Assembly (NCBI RefSeq): GCF_040645615.1
Contig: NZ_JBEYYO010000005.1
Coordinates: forward strand, 1-64,000
DNA length: 64,000 nucleotides
Reading direction: 5' to 3'
Origin: Glycomyces sp040645615
Lineage (GTDB): Bacteria > Actinomycetota > Actinomycetes > Mycobacteriales > Micromonosporaceae
The notes under the pieces are model-generated. The model did not search any database, was not told the origin of the DNA, and saw nothing but the letters and a program-made list of their open reading frames with translations. Positions within the stretch are counted from its first letter, which is position 1; each line of letters starts with the position of its first letter. Positions 61,926 through 64,000 of this stretch are shown piece after piece. A program made the position numbers and the translations under genes.

Positions 61926-63270
61926 GGCCAGCGATACCGTGAGACTGGAGCAGGTCGGTCACCTGTCTCCTGGAGTCAAGGCCGATGGGCATCAGCGCGA
62001 GCGCGGCCATGCCGAGGAGCAGGAATCGAACCGAGTTGAGCTGGCCTTCTTCCAGCGGCAGGAGCGGGAAGTAGGGTAGCGCCAGAGCCAGGGCCACGTA
62101 CGACAGCGGGCCAGCCAAACGGCCCAGAAGTCCACGGATCTTCGATGAGGCGGAGACGGGGGCGGGTTTCGGAAGTTCTTCCCAGCGTTCTTCGCTGACA
62201 GCGACCATGGTGTGTCCGAGGTCCCGCACCAGCTCGTTGAAATCGTTGCGATCACGCATGTCCGCGATGCGCTGGACGGAATTCTTCATGTATTCGGCGG
62301 CGGACCTGTAGCGATTTGCCGTGACAACGCGATCGATCCGCCGCAGCTGCACCGGCCCATACGCGCGCCTCGCTCGGCGAAGGAGCAGCGCATGCGTCCT
62401 AGAAGCAGTCCGGAGCAGGCGCATTCGAGCCGATCGCTGCGTGCAGGAGTTGCGTACGTACCAGCAGGTTGCGAGCATCCAATACAAGTCCCAGATGATG
62501 ATGTCTGACGCAGGTTTCACCGACAGCAGCCGCCCGTTGGGCGGAAGGTCGAGTACGAACTCGAACACGTACATAACCACCGCGATCAGCAAGATCATCC
62601 CGATCATAATGGCCGCTGCAACCAATGACGCTTGTATTATATCCCCGCGATAAGATGAGTCCCCGAACGACATAACAATAGACATGAAGAAAATATAGAA
62701 AACTGACACAAGGATCAATTGTCGCAACGCAACAGAATCGAATGGCCTGAGCATAAATGGTATTGTGGCAGCGGTCATGAATCCGAACTGACCGAAGAAT
62801 ACCGCCAGAAGATCATGCCCAGAAAGATACTCGAATCGTGAAATAAAATTCGAGACGATATAAATAGGGGCAATTAGAATAAGGAGGAATATGGCAATCC
62901 CCAAACCTCGACCAATGAAGGTAAGCCACCTCTTCTCAGTAACAGCGATCCAAATGGCACACTGCCGAACGACCGGCTCCAGTTTCTTGCGGTTCGATGC
63001 AGTCAAGGTCCACTCGGCCACTGCATTGAAGGAATATGGGACACGCTCAGACTTGGCACCGGCGTCCTCTGATTTCCCCTCGGCGGATCCCGCCTTAGCA
63101 GGAATTTTCCACTCCGCCCGTGCATATTGCAGTTTCCGACGAACCCACCGGTCAGCCGCAGCCCGCTTCGGATTGAAGTCGCCTCTGTCGGCAGGACCGA
63201 AGACGAAGTCCGTGATTCGTCTGAGCGCAGTGACTACCGTGCGCTTGATCTGGGGAAGGTTGAGGGGCAT
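61921..63270 (-). CDS. Orphan polytopic membrane protein
   Basis: The 449-aa protein has about six transmembrane segments in the centre (IFLLILIAPIYIVSNFI, FGFMTAATIPFM, ILVSVFYIFFMSIVMSF, AIMIGMILLIAVVMYVFEF) and two near the C-terminus. Between them is a cytoplasmic basic helical region of 130 residues (TASRTHALLLRRARRAYGP). I do not recognise it. The DNA from about 62500 to 62950 is much richer in A+T than any other part of the window, with ATA and AGA codons, suggesting recent acquisition. It abuts the DUF1963 remnant. Confidence 0.75.
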   Translation of the reverse strand: MPLNLPQIKRTVVTALRRITDFVFGPADRGDFNPKRAAADRWVRRKLQYARAEWKIPAKAGSAEGKSEDAGAKSERVPYSFNAVAEWTLTASNRKKLEPVVRQCAIWIAVTEKRWLTFIGRGLGIAIFLLILIAPIYIVSNFISRFEYLSGHDLLAVFFGQFGFMTAATIPFMLRPFDSVALRQLILVSVFYIFFMSIVMSFGDSSYRGDIIQASLVAAAIMIGMILLIAVVMYVFEFVLDLPPNGRLLSVKPASDIIIWDLYWMLATCWYVRNSCTQRSARMRLLRTASRTHALLLRRARRAYGPVQLRRIDRVVTANRYRSAAEYMKNSVQRIADMRDRNDFNELVRDLGHTMVAVSEERWEELPKPAPVSASSKIRGLLGRLAGPLSYVALALALPYFPLLPLEEGQLNSVRFLLLGMAALALMPIGLDSRRQVTDLLQSHGIAGR

Positions 63271-63338
63271 CCCTCAGTTATAGCGAGCGGCCGCTCTTCC
63301 CTTGGAGGGGTGTCGGTTACAGAGCAGGAGTGGATGGG

Positions 63339-64000
63339 TCAGGTTGGATTTCGGAGCGCCGTGTAGGTGCGGCCGTGGGGGTGGGTTTGGGCTTTTGGGG
63401 TGCCGTTCACGGTGAGGGTGAAGGAGCCGGCTTCGGTTTGGTGCGGCGCTGTGGTTTCGGGGAAGACGCCGGGGCTTTCGTTGCTGATCCAGGTGCAGTC
63501 GAGGGAGGTGACGGTGTCGCGGAACTGGGTGCGGGCGTCCTTCGGGAGGTAGGCGAGGACTGCCGAGTGGAAGACCACGAGGTGGGCGTCCGGTGGGGCC
63601 GAGGCGGCGAGGGTTGGGAGGGCTTCGTTCAGGTCGGCGGTCACCAGGTGCGGTGGATCTTCGGCGGCGATCGCGGCGGCCTCGGCGATTCGGGTGCGGC
63701 GGTCGTGGTGTTCGGGCCAGACGAGGGTTTCGAGCCACGAGCGCGTGTCGGGGTCGGTGGCGTCGAGGGGGTTGCGGTCGATGCCGGCGCGCCACACCAC
63801 GTTCGGGAGGCTGGTCGGGGCGGGCGAGCCGCGCAGTTCGCATTCGAGAAGCACCGGGCTTGGGCCGGTCTCCGGGTCGAGGGTGACGGTGCCCGAAGGG
63901 GTCTGGTAGGCGTAGCTGTAGCGGTCCGGGTAGAGGCACAGGCCCGCCGAGGCGCCGACCTCCAGGAGCGCGATCGGGCCTTCGATCTCGGCCAGCGCCG
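63339..64000 (-). CDS. DUF2332 family protein, 5' end beyond the window
   Basis: At least 220 residues of the C-terminal part. GPIALLEVGASAGLCLYPDR and YSY are the conserved core of DUF2332, a family of unknown function with a methyltransferase-like fold, and HLVVFHSAVLAYLP lies later. The N-terminal half is off the right edge. Stop at 63339. Confidence 0.85.
   Translation of the reverse strand, partial: ALAEIEGPIALLEVGASAGLCLYPDRYSYAYQTPSGTVTLDPETGPSPVLLECELRGSPAPTSLPNVVWRAGIDRNPLDATDPDTRSWLETLVWPEHHDRRTRIAEAAAIAAEDPPHLVTADLNEALPTLAASAPPDAHLVVFHSAVLAYLPKDARTQFRDTVTSLDCTWISNESPGVFPETTAPHQTEAGSFTLTVNGTPKAQTHPHGRTYTALRNPT

Overview
The window is high-GC (roughly 70%) actinobacterial chromosome. 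The evidence is GTG/TTG starts, TAnnnT -10 boxes placed 6-7 nt before start codons (leaderless genes), mycothiol-type DinB/MDMPI and HxlR proteins, an AfsR/SARP regulator, Scr1-type XRE/DUF397 genes, and the conserved block ribF-rpsO-pnp-M16 peptidase-dapB / thyX-dapA-rnj. The families would fit Glycomycetales, Micromonosporales or Streptomyces relatives; I cannot place it more precisely from sequence alone.

Left third (1-18 kb). A housekeeping block on the minus strand covers RNA decay (RNase J, PNPase), ribosomal protein S15, lysine/diaminopimelate synthesis (DapA, DapB), ThyX and the FAD synthetase RibF. Between these sit a ribbon-helix-helix/DUF4097 pair with an apparently leaderless, operator-overlapped promoter, a DUF2752 membrane protein, a three-copy intergenic repeat and an LppM-like lipoprotein. 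A secreted PLD-like protein has altered HKD residues. The first 60 bases match the metal-binding core of an alkylsulfatase that has no visible 5' part.

Carbohydrate block (15.4-20.5 kb). A solute-binding lipoprotein and two CebF/CebG-like permeases are divergent from a GH1 beta-glucosidase. A box matching the CebR consensus at 12 of 14 positions lies before the glucosidase, which suggests cellobiose uptake and hydrolysis. A second beta-glucosidase (GH3 with a PA14 insert) lies at 57.4-59.9 kb, divergent from a TetR gene.

Middle (20-42 kb). Here are a ThiE-like protein, a YibE/F membrane protein, a LysR/aminotransferase divergent pair, pterin dehydratase, carbonic anhydrase, an HxlR regulator, a DUF1445 hydro-lyase, a 1009-aa AfsR-type regulator, an MFS exporter and an XRE/SDR divergent pair. 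A small accessory segment (37.1-39.9 kb) holds a DUF397 remnant, two tandem DUF397 genes, their Scr1-type regulator with a clear autoregulatory operator, two DnaA-box-like repeats, and a divergent pair of small proteins that I do not recognise. CPBP protease and SDR genes follow, separated by a 60-bp tandem repeat.

Right third (42-64 kb). The branched-chain amino acid ABC transporter livHMGF faces livJ tail to tail; LivH carries an extra signal peptide and extracytoplasmic beta domain. Then come regulators, two aldo/keto reductases, WrbA, a PfkB kinase, a glutaminyl cyclase lipoprotein, an RlmA/TlrB-type methyltransferase coupled to a TetR gene, tRNA-Asn, a DUF1963-like gene fragment, an A+T-richer orphan membrane protein and a DUF2332 gene cut by the right edge.
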